Of a stretch of 64,000 nt of DNA, positions 63,507-64,000 are shown piece by piece. The translations under genes and the position numbers were made by a program. The stretch lies in contig NW_017804587.1 of NCBI RefSeq assembly GCF_001625305.1, positions 251,727 to 315,726 of the forward strand, given 5' to 3'. This DNA comes from Branchiostoma belcheri. Taxonomy: Eukaryota > Chordata > Leptocardii > Amphioxiformes > Branchiostomatidae. The stretch's first letter is position 1; each line of letters starts with the position of its first letter. A model generated the notes under the pieces. That model saw only the letters and a program-made list of their open reading frames with translations. It made no database searches and was not told the origin of the DNA.

Positions 63507-64000
63507 GTGGGTGGATGTAACTATAAGGGGTAATCTGGAAAGAGCAATGTTAGATGTGCTAAAATGGAAGAAATCAACGAAAATGTGTGAGGGGGCAAAC
63601 GCGCGCACAACAAAAGGACTCAATTTGAAAATATTTTGCACAAAGATCAATCTCAGTAAATGAATGAATGAAAGAAATTGAAATGACGACATTCTTCATG
63701 TTCTAAATTAAGTCCAAACTATCGTGTACACCAAAAGAAATTGGACTTACCCAAATCTTCGACTGTACAACTCCAGTCTTAGGCAAAGAATGAACAATCC
63801 ACTGCTTCTGTGACGTCACGTTATGCGCGCGTGATTCGGTGGGCTTGTGTATCAATGTTGCAGAAAGTCTGTGGCGCCGTAGCCTCCTTCGCAGTCTTGT
63901 TGGGCGTGGGCGTTATTTTTTCCTGTGAGCGACGCGAGTAATATGCCGCCGCGAGGGACGATTTGCTGCCGAGGGAGTTTTTGCCACGGAGAGAAGGTTT
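63507..64000 (+). other. Kelch gene intron 3, start
   Basis: Non-coding to the window edge. The last 200 bp are GC-rich (ATGCGCGCG, GCGACGCGAG) with no exon recognised. Confidence 0.6.

Overview
Eukaryotic (animal) genomic DNA, most likely from a lancelet (Branchiostoma) or a close deuterostome relative. The reasons are intron-containing animal genes (an EVA-1C-like protein with two SUEL lectin domains, a CISH/SOCS2-type SOCS protein, type-1 cystatins, a BTB-Kelch protein), GT-AG introns, and a very dense load of short hairpin transposons, SINEs and CR1-like LINE pieces. The species call is inference from the gene set and repeat style. There is a 20-N assembly gap at 56775-56794.

Layout. (1) 4339-37908, minus strand: an EVA-1C-like gene. 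I rebuilt five exons with matching splice phases: signal peptide at 37818-37908, a 21.7-kb first intron, first SUEL lectin domain in exons 15881-16131 and 11925-12048, second SUEL domain in exons 5117-5266 and 4339-4482. The transmembrane/cytoplasmic part was not found and probably lies left of the window. Exon 2 is surrounded by partial tandem copies of itself, and the 3' end of exon 4, with its splice donor, is triplicated. (2) 42244-42819, plus strand: a single-coding-exon SOCS (CISH/SOCS2-like) gene with three STAT-type palindromes just upstream. (3) 48424-58756, plus strand: three tandem type-1 cystatin (stefin) genes of three exons each; the second and third are a recent ~2.7-kb duplication. 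(4) 60.7-64.0 kb, plus strand: the 5' part of a BTB-BACK-Kelch gene running off the right edge.

The rest is introns and intergenic DNA rich in mobile elements. The main group is a set of short hairpin elements with different interiors that share TAGCCT/AGGCTA ends and 8-9-bp target duplications. Others are a MITE with ends resembling CTCCAAGCAGATC (one copy has become a 19-bp satellite), tRNA-derived SINEs, CR1-like LINE 3' ends, and a Penelope-like repeat whose minus strand carries a convincing hammerhead-ribozyme core in two copies. The genes do not form one pathway. The SOCS gene looks wired for JAK/STAT feedback, the cystatins are cytosolic cysteine-protease inhibitors, and the Kelch protein is a probable Cul3 adaptor.
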